Assembly: GCA_039815505.1 (NCBI GenBank)
Contig: JBCBZE010000006.1
Span: forward strand, 1-34,124
DNA from: CANLWN01 sp039815505
GTDB taxonomy: Bacteria; Bacteroidota; Bacteroidia; Flavobacteriales; Flavobacteriaceae
Direction: 5' to 3'
DNA length: 34,124 nucleotides
A program made the translations under genes and the position numbers. This document shows, one piece after another, positions 16,985 through 23,945 of the stretch. Numbering within the stretch: the stretch's first letter is position 1; each line of letters begins with the position of its first letter. Below the pieces are notes generated by a model that worked only from the letters and a program-made list of their open reading frames with translations, was not told the origin of the DNA and did no database searches.

Positions 16985-18231
16985 GAGTTTTCAAGTTTGG
17001 GGGAGCATCGGTCAAGGATGCGGACAGTGTAAAAAACTTAGTTGAGGTCTTACATGCCGTTGGCCATGAAAATACATTATTGGTGGTTTCAGCCATGGGA
17101 AAGACCACCAACGCCATGGAGAAAGTAGTAGACTCGTATTTTAAGGATAAAACTCTCCTTTCCGGAGCTATCCAAGAGGTGATTTCCTATCATTATGCTA
17201 TTTTGAACGACCTGTTCTCGGATGACAAACATCCGATCTATACACGGGTAAAGCTACTTTTTGATGAGGTACAGGGTTTTTTGGCATGGAATAAATCGCC
17301 CAAGTACAATTTTGTTTATGATCAAGTAGTGGGTTATGGAGAATTGATCTCAACGACCATTCTAAGTACGTATCTCAATGAAATAGGGATGAAGAACAAT
17401 TGGTTGGATGTTAGAAACTTCATAAAGACCGATAACAATTATAGGGATGCCCAAGTAAATTGGGAAAAGACACAACAAATTGTATCCACGGATATCGATA
17501 AAGGTATTCTAAACATTACCCAAGGCTTTTTAGGTAGTGATGACAATAATTTTACGACTACTTTGGGGAGGGAAGGCTCTGATTATACGGCCGCTATTTT
17601 GGCCTATTGTCTCAATGCGGATTCCGTTACCATATGGAAAGATGTTCCCGGTGTATTGAATGCCGACCCAAGGTATTTTGAAGAGACCCGATTATTGAAC
17701 AAGATCTCTTACCGGGAAGCCATAGAGCTTGCCTTTTATGGTGCTTCCGTAATACACCCCAAAACGCTACAGCCATTACAGGGTAAGGAGATTCCCCTGC
17801 ACGTTAAGTCTTTTATAGAACCAAAAAATAAAGGTACTACCGTAGGTAAGGGTATTGGATTGGAACCCGAAGTGCCTTGTTTTATCGTTAAAAAAAATCA
17901 GGTGCTTATGAAACTTTCCTCATTGGATTTTTCCTTTATTGTGGAAGATAGCATCAGTGAAATTTTTAAGCTGTTCCACGATCATAAAATGAAAGTAGAC
18001 CTTATACAAAACTCTGCCATAAGCTTCTCGGTTTGTCTAGATAATAGATTCGGTAGGTTGCCCGAACTCTTAAAACAATTGCACCGTAGATTCAAAGTGG
18101 TGCACCATGAGCATGTTTCGCTTTATACCATACGTCATTTCAATACAAAAGCAATTGCCTCACTTCAGAATGGCAAGGAAATCCTCTTGGAGCAACGTGG
18201 TAAGGAAACGGTACAGCTCGTAGTGAAATAA
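16981..18231 (+). CDS. Aspartate kinase (monofunctional)
   Basis: Phosphorylates L-aspartate with ATP, entering the lysine, threonine, methionine and diaminopimelate branch. The 416-residue protein opens MRVFKFGGASVKDADSV: the KFGG lysine loop is intact, with Ala where KFGGTSV is more usual. Downstream, TTLGREGSDYTAAIL and WKDVPGVLNADPR are the conserved aspartate and nucleotide-binding segments, and the EAIELAFYGASVIHP helix is canonical. The C-terminal about 120 residues form ACT-like regulatory repeats (KLSSLDFSFIVEDSISEIF; VDLIQNSAISFSV). There is no homoserine dehydrogenase domain. It is coupled by a 4-base overlap to the GNAT gene upstream. Confidence 0.95.
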   Translation: MRVFKFGGASVKDADSVKNLVEVLHAVGHENTLLVVSAMGKTTNAMEKVVDSYFKDKTLLSGAIQEVISYHYAILNDLFSDDKHPIYTRVKLLFDEVQGFLAWNKSPKYNFVYDQVVGYGELISTTILSTYLNEIGMKNNWLDVRNFIKTDNNYRDAQVNWEKTQQIVSTDIDKGILNITQGFLGSDDNNFTTTLGREGSDYTAAILAYCLNADSVTIWKDVPGVLNADPRYFEETRLLNKISYREAIELAFYGASVIHPKTLQPLQGKEIPLHVKSFIEPKNKGTTVGKGIGLEPEVPCFIVKKNQVLMKLSSLDFSFIVEDSISEIFKLFHDHKMKVDLIQNSAISFSVCLDNRFGRLPELLKQLHRRFKVVHHEHVSLYTIRHFNTKAIASLQNGKEILLEQRGKETVQLVVK

Positions 18232-18323
18232 CAGAGCGCTACTTACCATGTAGGTCAAATGTTAAAATAAGCAGGTCATCTAGTGATTTTGCTATATTTA
18301 CCGTTATCTAATTTTTAGAAAAT

Positions 18324-20135
18324 ATGGGTTTAGTGACCGCAAAGGAGGTGGCCAAAGCAATTAACCTACAACGGTACGGTTTTTTGGGAACTTTTATAGG
18401 ATGGATTCTTATGAAGGTTACTAAAATATCTACCATTAATCGTTTTTATGATGATCATAAGCATTTAGAGGGAATGCCCTTTTTGGATGCCATATTGGAG
18501 CACTATGAAATAGATTTCGAAATTCCTGAAGAGGATTTTAAAAGACTACCTAAAGAGGGTTCCTATATTACCATTTCAAACCACCCTTTGGGCGGTATTG
18601 ACGGTGTTTTATTGTTAAAGTTGTTACTGCAGCACCGATTGGATTTTAAGATAATAGCCAATTTTTTATTGCATCGGGTAGCACCTTTGGCTCCTTTTAT
18701 CATGCCGGTTAACCCTTTTGAAAATCATAAGGATGCAAAAAGTAGCGTTACGGGGTTTAAGAACGCGCTCTTACACTTAAGGGATGGGCATCCGTTGGGT
18801 GTTTTTCCCGCTGGTGAAGTGTCTACCTATAAGGATGGGAAATTAATTGTGGACAAACCATGGGAGGAAGCGGCCTTAAAGCTTATACAAAAGGCTCAAG
18901 TCCCCGTGGTACCTATATATTTTCATGCCAAGAACAGTCGCTTATTTTATCGTCTATCGAAAATCAGTGACGTTTTTAGGACTGCAAAACTACCTTCCGA
19001 AGTCACCACGCAAAGAAATAGACATATTAAGGTACGTATAGGTCAGCCTATATCCGTAAAAGCACAAAAGGAACATGAGACCTTGGAAGAGTTTTCGGAA
19101 TTACTGCGTAAAAAAACATATATCCTTTCCAATGCCTATGAAAGAGAACGCCTTATTGATAAAGTTCCTACAACCTTAAAGATTCCCAAGGCACCAAAAA
19201 GGATAGCTTCAGCAGTACGAACCGAAGTTATAGAAGGGGAAATTGAAAGACTTCGAGAAAAGAACTGTAGACTATTGCAGAGCAAGAATTACGAGGTGTT
19301 TTTGGCCAAGCAACATGATATGCCGTTTATTTTAAAGGAAATTGGAAGGCAACGGGAGGTAACCTTTAGAGCAATAGGCGAAGGTACCAATAAGGCCATA
19401 GATTTGGATGGGTTTGACTCCTATTACCATCATTTATTTCTTTGGGATGATGACGAAAAGTCCATTGTAGGTGCCTATCGCATGGGAATGGGATCTGAAA
19501 TTTTTAGGAAGTATGGAATCGATGGCTTTTACCTGCAAGATCTTTTTAGAGTGGAACCAGAACTTTATGGAATGATGGAAAAATCCATAGAAATGGGACG
19601 GGCCTATATTATAAAGGAATATCAGCAAAAACCAATGCCCTTGTTCCTTTTGTGGAAAGGAATTGTACATACTACTTTGCACCACCCAGACCATAAGTAT
19701 TTAATAGGCGGGGTAAGCATTAGTAACCAATTCTCCAATTTTTCCAAGTCGTTGATGATCGAATTTATGAAATCCAATTATTGGGATCCGTACGTGGCCC
19801 AGTATATCCATCCCAAAAAAGAATTTAAAGTTAAACTGAACGATGCGGATAAAGAGTTTGTTTTTGACGAAACCAAAGCTGATTTGAACAAATTTGATCG
19901 TCTCATCGACGAGGTGGAACCGGGGAGTCTTAGATTACCGGTATTGATTAAAAAATACATTAAGCAAAACGCCAAAGTAATTGCCTTTAATGTTGATCCG
20001 CTTTTTAATAATTCCGTGGACGGTTTAATGTACATCAAAATTGCAGACCTTCCCGAAAGTACCGTAAAGCCGGTTATGGAAGAATTCCAGGCAGAACTGG
20101 AACGCAAGCATGCGGAGGAGTCGCCCGAACCTTAA
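18324..20135 (+). CDS. Fused PlsC-type O-acyltransferase / GNAT N-acyltransferase (OlsF-like)
   Basis: A 603-residue protein with two acyltransferase halves. Residues about 60-280 are a PlsC-like lysophospholipid acyltransferase domain with the catalytic NHPLGGID box (86-93, HxxxxD type) and FPAGEVST (161-168) as the second block. Residues about 300-480 resemble the hemolysin-like GNAT N-acyltransferases of the OlsB family (REVTFRAIGEGTN, then a YYHHLFLWDD segment). This architecture is that of OlsF, a bifunctional synthase of ornithine lipids known from Serratia and Flavobacterium johnsoniae; related Bacteroides enzymes make glycine lipids. The amino-acid headgroup here cannot be read from the sequence. 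A weak -7 box (TATATTTA, 18293-18300) precedes it. The stop overlaps the convergent arsC-like gene. Confidence 0.85.
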   Translation: MGLVTAKEVAKAINLQRYGFLGTFIGWILMKVTKISTINRFYDDHKHLEGMPFLDAILEHYEIDFEIPEEDFKRLPKEGSYITISNHPLGGIDGVLLLKLLLQHRLDFKIIANFLLHRVAPLAPFIMPVNPFENHKDAKSSVTGFKNALLHLRDGHPLGVFPAGEVSTYKDGKLIVDKPWEEAALKLIQKAQVPVVPIYFHAKNSRLFYRLSKISDVFRTAKLPSEVTTQRNRHIKVRIGQPISVKAQKEHETLEEFSELLRKKTYILSNAYERERLIDKVPTTLKIPKAPKRIASAVRTEVIEGEIERLREKNCRLLQSKNYEVFLAKQHDMPFILKEIGRQREVTFRAIGEGTNKAIDLDGFDSYYHHLFLWDDDEKSIVGAYRMGMGSEIFRKYGIDGFYLQDLFRVEPELYGMMEKSIEMGRAYIIKEYQQKPMPLFLLWKGIVHTTLHHPDHKYLIGGVSISNQFSNFSKSLMIEFMKSNYWDPYVAQYIHPKKEFKVKLNDADKEFVFDETKADLNKFDRLIDEVEPGSLRLPVLIKKYIKQNAKVIAFNVDPLFNNSVDGLMYIKIADLPESTVKPVMEEFQAELERKHAEESPEP

Positions 20136-20551
20136 GGAAGCTTTTCCGATACAAAATTTTGACAAAACCCTTTGATTTCTTCCCTGGCTTTTAGAAAAGC
20201 GGCATGTTTTTCCTGCTCGGTACCCTCTACCTTGGAGGGGTCAAAAAAGTTGTGATGAATACGTTCGGCATTTTTGGACGGAATAAAAGGGCAGTTTTCC
20301 TTGGCATGGTCACATACGGTAATGATATGGTCCCATTCTATTCCCAAGTACTCATCCACATGATTGGAAGTATGCCCAGTAATGTCTATGCCGTCCTCTT
20401 TCATTATGGCCACTGCACCGGGGTTTAAACCGTGGGTCTCTATTCCCGCACTATAAATATGGGCTTGATCTTTTTGTAAATTATTCAAATAGCCATGCGC
20501 CATTTGACTTCTACAGGAATTTCCCGTGCAAAGCACCAAAACATTTTTCAT
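20132..20551 (-). CDS. arsC: Thioredoxin-type arsenate reductase (low-molecular-weight phosphatase fold)
   Basis: A 139-residue protein. The P-loop C8-TGNSC13-R14-S is the CX5R phosphatase signature, and a second pair, C80 and C87, lies in TVCDHAKENCPFIP. These match the Cys10, Cys82 and Cys89 triad of Staphylococcus ArsC, in which the catalytic, intermediate and final cysteines relay electrons from thioredoxin to reduce arsenate to arsenite. It is the last gene of the arsR-DUF6428-GNAT-arsC run (88-bp gap after the GNAT gene). No arsenite pump follows: the next gene is the convergent acyltransferase, which overlaps the stop. That is unusual because the product, arsenite, is more toxic than arsenate unless exported. 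Confidence 0.92.
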   Translation of the reverse strand: MKNVLVLCTGNSCRSQMAHGYLNNLQKDQAHIYSAGIETHGLNPGAVAIMKEDGIDITGHTSNHVDEYLGIEWDHIITVCDHAKENCPFIPSKNAERIHHNFFDPSKVEGTEQEKHAAFLKAREEIKGFCQNFVSEKLP

Positions 20552-20639
20552 ACGATTACTTTTAGATGCAAATAAGTTACAAGCTACAAATCTTGTTAAA
20601 AATTAGTATTTCCCAATGCGCCGTACTGTTATTAAATGG

Positions 20640-21131
20640 TTAATCCATACCTACTTTTTGGCTTCGTTTTTCAAATAAAATGTTATCCTTCCATTGACCA
20701 TCTAATTTTCCGACCCTTTCCCTTTTTCCAATACATCTGAATCCCATTTTTTCATGCAGTTTGATACTTCCTATATTTTCCGGAAAAATACCGGATTGTA
20801 ACGTCCAGAAGCCAGCTTGTTCGCTCTGAAAAATTAAATGTTCCATAAGAAGTTTCCCCACACCACGGCCCCGGCATTTTTGGGAAATATAGATACTTAC
20901 TTCCGCAACACCGCCGTAAACACACCTATCGGAAACAGGCGACAAGGCCGCCCACCCATAAATGTTATCACCTTTTTCGGCAATGATCCGGCAAGTGTTC
21001 AAATGAGCTTCGTCCCAAGCAGAATAGGAGGGAACCTGTGTTTCAAAAGTGGCAAAACCGGTAGCGATGCCCTCGTTGTAAATGGCAGCTACGCTTGGCC
21101 AATCGTCGTTTGTCATTTCCCTTACTTCCAT
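20640..21131 (-). CDS. GNAT acetyltransferase, PAT/ArsN1-like
   Basis: A 163-residue product from ATG 21131. Upstream in-frame extension would overlap the DUF6428 gene and adds a non-conserved basic stretch, so the shorter start is chosen. The acetyl-CoA loop is CRGRGVGKLLM, with the family-typical YNEGIATGFATFET near the N-terminus and SIKLHEKMGFRCIGK near the C-terminus. This is the phosphinothricin acetyltransferase group. Members in ars operons (ArsN1) acetylate arsinothricin, an organoarsenical antibiotic. Its place between DUF6428 and arsC supports ArsN1, but substrate choice cannot be proven from sequence. It starts 13 bp after the DUF6428 stop. Confidence 0.82.
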   Translation of the reverse strand: MEVREMTNDDWPSVAAIYNEGIATGFATFETQVPSYSAWDEAHLNTCRIIAEKGDNIYGWAALSPVSDRCVYGGVAEVSIYISQKCRGRGVGKLLMEHLIFQSEQAGFWTLQSGIFPENIGSIKLHEKMGFRCIGKRERVGKLDGQWKDNILFEKRSQKVGMD

Positions 21132-21144
21132 AATAGATATACAG

Positions 21145-21636
21145 TTAACAACAACCGCTACCAGGTTCACAAGCTCCCTTTTCTTGCATTGACCCCACCG
21201 AAACCGGTACACCACACGCTTCCTTGGCCTTACAATCGGTTTTTTCAACGGCTAATTTTATTTTTAGGCTATGGGCATGCAATTCAAAATCGTTTACATA
21301 GAGCTGTGCCGTATGAAAATGGGGATTGCTATATTCAAATTTTACTTCGGTGTCCCGTTCCATAGGTTTAATGCTATCTACTTTCTTTAAGATGCCCAAT
21401 GCCTTAAAAGCTGACATATACGCTGTTTTTTCTTTTTCTTCCGGACTTTCCCATAACTGAATTATGGTCTCTTTCCAGTAATCCGTTCCCGCACCACAGT
21501 CGACCGAATCGATGATTATATTTTTAACCTCGGTAATATGATAGTTTGCGCCCACGGTATGTCCTTCCTTATATTCAAAAAGAAGACTTTTGTTTGGATG
21601 TGCTTTCAATAGATCAAGAAATTCTTTGGTCTTCAT
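21145..21636 (-). CDS. DUF6428 family protein with Cys-rich tail
   Basis: A 163-residue protein starting MKTKEFLDLLKAHPNKSLLFEY, which matches the DUF6428 proteins often found next to arsR in Bacteroidota. The middle carries HITEVKN and YSNPHFHTAQLYV segments with several histidines (H106, H108). The last 30 residues contain C135, C141, C156, C162 and C163 and end GSGCC; a further C47 lies in VDCGAG. Vicinal cysteines bind trivalent arsenic well, so an As(III)-binding or handling role is a reasonable inference. It is the second gene of the operon, 16 bp after arsR. The function has not been established to my knowledge. Confidence 0.82.
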   Translation of the reverse strand: MKTKEFLDLLKAHPNKSLLFEYKEGHTVGANYHITEVKNIIIDSVDCGAGTDYWKETIIQLWESPEEKEKTAYMSAFKALGILKKVDSIKPMERDTEVKFEYSNPHFHTAQLYVNDFELHAHSLKIKLAVEKTDCKAKEACGVPVSVGSMQEKGACEPGSGCC

Positions 21637-21652
21637 AAATAGTTATTTTTAG

Positions 21653-21976
21653 TTAACAACATTTGGATTTTGTTTTATTAAAAAAGGAATTCAATCCGTT
21701 TTGTACTTCCTCCCATTTTTTTAAATTGATGCAATAGCATACCTTTTTTCCTTCTATTTCCCCTTGTATAAGGCCAATGCTTTTTAACTCCTTTAAGTGT
21801 TGTGAAATAGTGGGTTGGGCCAAACCTATTTCTTCTACGATATCATTACAAATACAGGCATCCTGACGACTTATATATTCTAAAATGGCAATCCGCGCCG
21901 GATGGGCCAACACCTTGAAGGTAAGGGCCAGTTGATTTTGATTTTTATTGAATATCTGTGATTTGGTTATCCCCAT
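21653..21976 (-). CDS. arsR: ArsR/SmtB-family repressor
   Basis: A 107-residue winged-helix repressor from ATG 21976 (MGITKSQIF). A longer reading to 22015 would begin inside the promoter palindrome and is rejected. The helix-turn-helix is LAQPTISQHLKELKSIGLI. Possible As(III) ligands are the pair C41 and C43 in DACICND, at the position of the CVC motif in E. coli ArsR, a VCYC pair (C80, C82) and the terminal CC (106-107). It is expected to release DNA on binding arsenite and so induce the operon. A perfect palindrome (21988-21999) just upstream is the likely operator. Confidence 0.92.
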   Translation of the reverse strand: MGITKSQIFNKNQNQLALTFKVLAHPARIAILEYISRQDACICNDIVEEIGLAQPTISQHLKELKSIGLIQGEIEGKKVCYCINLKKWEEVQNGLNSFFNKTKSKCC

Positions 21977-21987
21977 ATTGTATTTAT

Positions 21988-21999
21988 ATATTGCAATAT
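21988..21999. promoter_or_regulatory. Probable ArsR operator
   Basis: ATATTGCAATAT is a perfect 12-bp palindrome ending 12 bp upstream of the arsR ATG at 21976. It overlaps a near-consensus -7 box on the minus strand (TAATATTG, 21994-22001). A repressor bound here would block transcription of its own operon, as expected of ArsR autoregulation. Confidence 0.6.
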
Positions 22000-22015
22000 T
22001 ACGATAATAAAACAA

Positions 22016-22048
22016 ATAAAAAAAGCCAGATTTTTTTGATCTGGCTTT
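22016..22048 (-). terminator. Intrinsic terminator of the TM2 gene
   Basis: On the minus strand a perfect 10-bp stem (AAAGCCAGAT pairing with ATCTGGCTTT; plus-strand arms 22022-22031 and 22039-22048) with a 7-base loop is followed by a T-run (22018-22024). It lies 9 bp after the TM2 stop and insulates the arsR promoter from upstream reading. Confidence 0.9.
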
Positions 22049-22057
22049 GGATTATTT

Positions 22058-22504
22058 TTAGAACCAAGGTTTCTTTCCTACTTGATAGGTATTGTAGAAC
22101 TCCTCATCGGATTTGGTGAGGTACATAATACCTTCAATGAGACCTATAATTCCTGTGGCCATTAAAATAAAACTTCCGATAAATATACATAAAGTAGCAT
22201 AGCCAATAATCGTTGCGCCTAACAAAATGATTCCCTCTTTTTGATAACCCAATATAAATTTATGGACCCCTAGGGAACCAAATATGATTGCAAGGATTCC
22301 GGCCAACATTTTCTTGTTGTCCCCTCCGGCACTTTGAAAAGCTTCTTTAGCGCTATCGGTAAATTCCTTTGCAGTTTCCTTTGCCTCATCGGCAAAATCA
22401 CTGGCAGCTTCTTTAGCATCCCCTGCCGCTTCTTTGGCTGCATCCTTTGCATCGTCAAAAGCTTCACTGGCTTTGTCTCCCAAATCCTTATTTTCGTCTG
22501 ACAT
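22058..22504 (-). CDS. TM2-domain protein with LEA-like helical N-terminus
   Basis: A 148-residue protein. Residues 1-65 are almost only Ala, Lys, Glu, Asp, Ser and Phe in a heptad/11-mer-like rhythm (DAKDAAKEAAGDAKEAASDF), resembling LEA, YtxH or apolipoprotein helices. Residues about 66-135 form a TM2 domain: a first membrane helix (LAGILAIIFGSLGVHKFILG) with the GxxGxHxFxxG-type motif, a loop, and a second helix. TM2 proteins are small membrane proteins of unclear function in bacteria. The charged amphipathic stretch could lie on the membrane surface or bind proteins under stress, which is inference. It is a single-gene unit with its own terminator. Confidence 0.87.
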   Translation of the reverse strand: MSDENKDLGDKASEAFDDAKDAAKEAAGDAKEAASDFADEAKETAKEFTDSAKEAFQSAGGDNKKMLAGILAIIFGSLGVHKFILGYQKEGIILLGATIIGYATLCIFIGSFILMATGIIGLIEGIMYLTKSDEEFYNTYQVGKKPWF

Positions 22505-22559
22505 TTTTGTTTTTTTTGGTGGTTAATACTAGCGATAAATGTAGCAATAATTTTTCATT

Positions 22560-22946
22560 TTAAAGAAAAGCTTTATCAACCGGCTCCCACAATTCCAACT
22601 TATTTCCTTCCGGGTCTAGAATCCATCCGAATTTTCCGTATTCATACTCCTCTACTTCTCCTACAATAGTGACCCCTTCATCTTCCAATATACGCAGCAG
22701 TTCAACCAAATTTTCTACTCGGAAGTTCATCATAAAGGGTTTTTCACTAGGTTTAAAATAGGTAGTGTCCTCCTTGAACGGACTCCATTGCGTGGAACAA
22801 TCATTTCCTTCTTTGTCCTTCCACCAGAATGTCCAACCATATTGGTCGGTAGGTATACCCAAATGCTCTTTGTACCATTTTTTGATATGGTCCGGATCTT
22901 TTGTTTTAAAGAAAAATCCACCTAATCCTGTTACCCTGTTTTTCAT
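22560..22946 (-). CDS. VOC (glyoxalase/bleomycin-resistance fold) protein
   Basis: A 128-residue protein with two beta-alpha-beta-beta-beta units: GLGGFFFKTKDPDHIKKWY opens the first, and FMMNFRVENLVELLRILEDEGV opens the second, ending FGWILDPEGNKLELWEP, the VOC hallmark. The terminal Glu of KLELWEP is a usual metal-binding position; the other ligands are not clear. The substrate is unknown. The gene follows the DUF4199 gene by 12 bp on the same strand and is probably co-transcribed with it. Confidence 0.9.
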   Translation of the reverse strand: MKNRVTGLGGFFFKTKDPDHIKKWYKEHLGIPTDQYGWTFWWKDKEGNDCSTQWSPFKEDTTYFKPSEKPFMMNFRVENLVELLRILEDEGVTIVGEVEEYEYGKFGWILDPEGNKLELWEPVDKAFL

Positions 22947-22958
22947 GTGTTTTAAATT

Positions 22959-23420
22959 TTAGTTTTTGCGTTGTAATACCAAAGCCGAAATCAACGAGAT
23001 AATCAATCCTATGATCATTACCGTCAAGAACATTAGAAAAGCCATGAATCCACTGCCATAATCCGGAATCTCGCCCTTATATCCCTGTTCCCTCATGGAA
23101 ATTACATACTCTTCAAAGAAATCTGGATTGATCACAGTGGTATAGATAAAATCTGCAACGGCAATACCGGTAGCTGTAATTGCGGAAATAAGGAGACCTA
23201 TTACCAATCCCTTCTGGAAAGTGAGCTCACCATTATTCTCCTTATCCCTGTAGTGTTTTATGCCAAAGAAGACAAAACATAAGGAAGCTATCATAGTAGT
23301 ATACCCAATGATTTCTCCCATGGACATACTTAGGCCCTGACCAAAATAGAGACCAAAAAGAAAGACTATCAGTGCGAAAATAAAACCGTAAGTGCCAAAT
23401 TTGATTACTGTTTTTCTCAT
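22959..23420 (-). CDS. DUF4199 membrane protein
   Basis: A 153-residue protein with four membrane segments (about 8-28, 34-52, 68-92 and 124-148). The GIKHYRDKENNGELTFQKGLVIGLLIS segment is the DUF4199 signature (HYRDK...G-x-F-x-x-G). The family is common in Bacteroidota and uncharacterised. A perfect inverted repeat (23479-23490) and a -7 box (23447-23454) lie upstream, and a membrane LuxR-type regulator is the next gene upstream. Together with the VOC gene 12 bp downstream it forms a two-gene unit. Confidence 0.88.
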   Translation of the reverse strand: MRKTVIKFGTYGFIFALIVFLFGLYFGQGLSMSMGEIIGYTTMIASLCFVFFGIKHYRDKENNGELTFQKGLVIGLLISAITATGIAVADFIYTTVINPDFFEEYVISMREQGYKGEIPDYGSGFMAFLMFLTVMIIGLIISLISALVLQRKN

Positions 23421-23446
23421 ATCATTAAAATTTAAAGTTTATGGTC

Positions 23447-23454
23447 CAAAAGTA
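23447..23454 (-). promoter_or_regulatory. -7 promoter box of the DUF4199-VOC operon
   Basis: On the minus strand TACTTTTG matches TAnnTTTG exactly, 26 bp before the ATG at 23420. The -33 region is poor (CTTTTC), as expected of an activator-dependent promoter. Confidence 0.45.
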
Positions 23455-23478
23455 AAATGGGGGAGAGGGAAAAGGGTC

Positions 23479-23490
23479 GTACTAAAGTAC
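23479..23490. promoter_or_regulatory. Inverted repeat GTACT-AA-AGTAC, possible activator site
   Basis: A perfect 5-bp inverted repeat with a 2-bp centre lies just upstream of the poor -33 region of the DUF4199-VOC promoter. Its centre is about 40 bp from the expected transcript start, a usual position for an activator touching RNA polymerase. The LuxR-type protein encoded immediately upstream is the obvious candidate to bind it. Confidence 0.45.
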
Positions 23491-23525
23491 TAAAATCATT
23501 ATTCCTTGATTAAAAACAATGATTT

Positions 23526-23936
23526 CTAAATAATGCGCATCTCTTTTGCAATTTGTACGGCCTGTGTTCTTCTTTTGGCATTGAGTTTTAACAACACATT
23601 GGAGACATGGGTCTTTATGGTACTTTCCGAGACAAACAATTTATCCGCAATTTCCTTATTGGAAAGCCCGGAGGAAATTTCTTGGAGCACTTCGTACTCC
23701 CTATTGCTCAATTCCAGCGTCTCAATTTTTTTATAGTCTATTTTACCTTCGGGCAAAGATGCTCTATGTAGACTTTTTTTATTTAGGAATACGCCAACGA
23801 TAAAAAATATAATGGCCACCGCGGCGATTACAATTTCTATTTCCAAGTCCCCGTTAACGATCAAATACGTGCTTATTTGAAATAATAAAAGCAGGGCCAA
23901 GGTCAATGCCCCAAAAACAAGTACTGTTTTTTTCAC
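23526..23936 (-). CDS. Membrane-tethered LuxR-type DNA-binding protein
   Basis: A 136-residue protein starting at a GTG (23936). Two membrane helices (about 3-25 and 34-52) are joined by a very short loop and followed by a linker. Residues about 74-136 hold a complete LuxR/NarL helix-turn-helix: LSNREYEVLQEISSGLSNKEI, then LFVSESTIKTHVSNVLLKLNAKRRTQAV. There is no receiver or PAS domain, so this is a one-component regulator fixed in the membrane. It starts 10 bp after the 2-hydroxyacid dehydrogenase gene and precedes the DUF4199-VOC pair. A set of tethered LuxR, DUF4199 and VOC recurs in flavobacteria as I recall it, which supports a functional link. Confidence 0.87.
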   Translation of the reverse strand: MKKTVLVFGALTLALLLLFQISTYLIVNGDLEIEIVIAAVAIIFFIVGVFLNKKSLHRASLPEGKIDYKKIETLELSNREYEVLQEISSGLSNKEIADKLFVSESTIKTHVSNVLLKLNAKRRTQAVQIAKEMRII

Positions 23937-23945
23937 GTATTAAAT

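Noticed and set aside
20552..20639. ACAAG/CTTGT inverted repeat as a terminator between the GNAT and arsC genes
   Set aside because: Only a 5-bp AT-rich stem with no T-tract; read-through into arsC is more likely.
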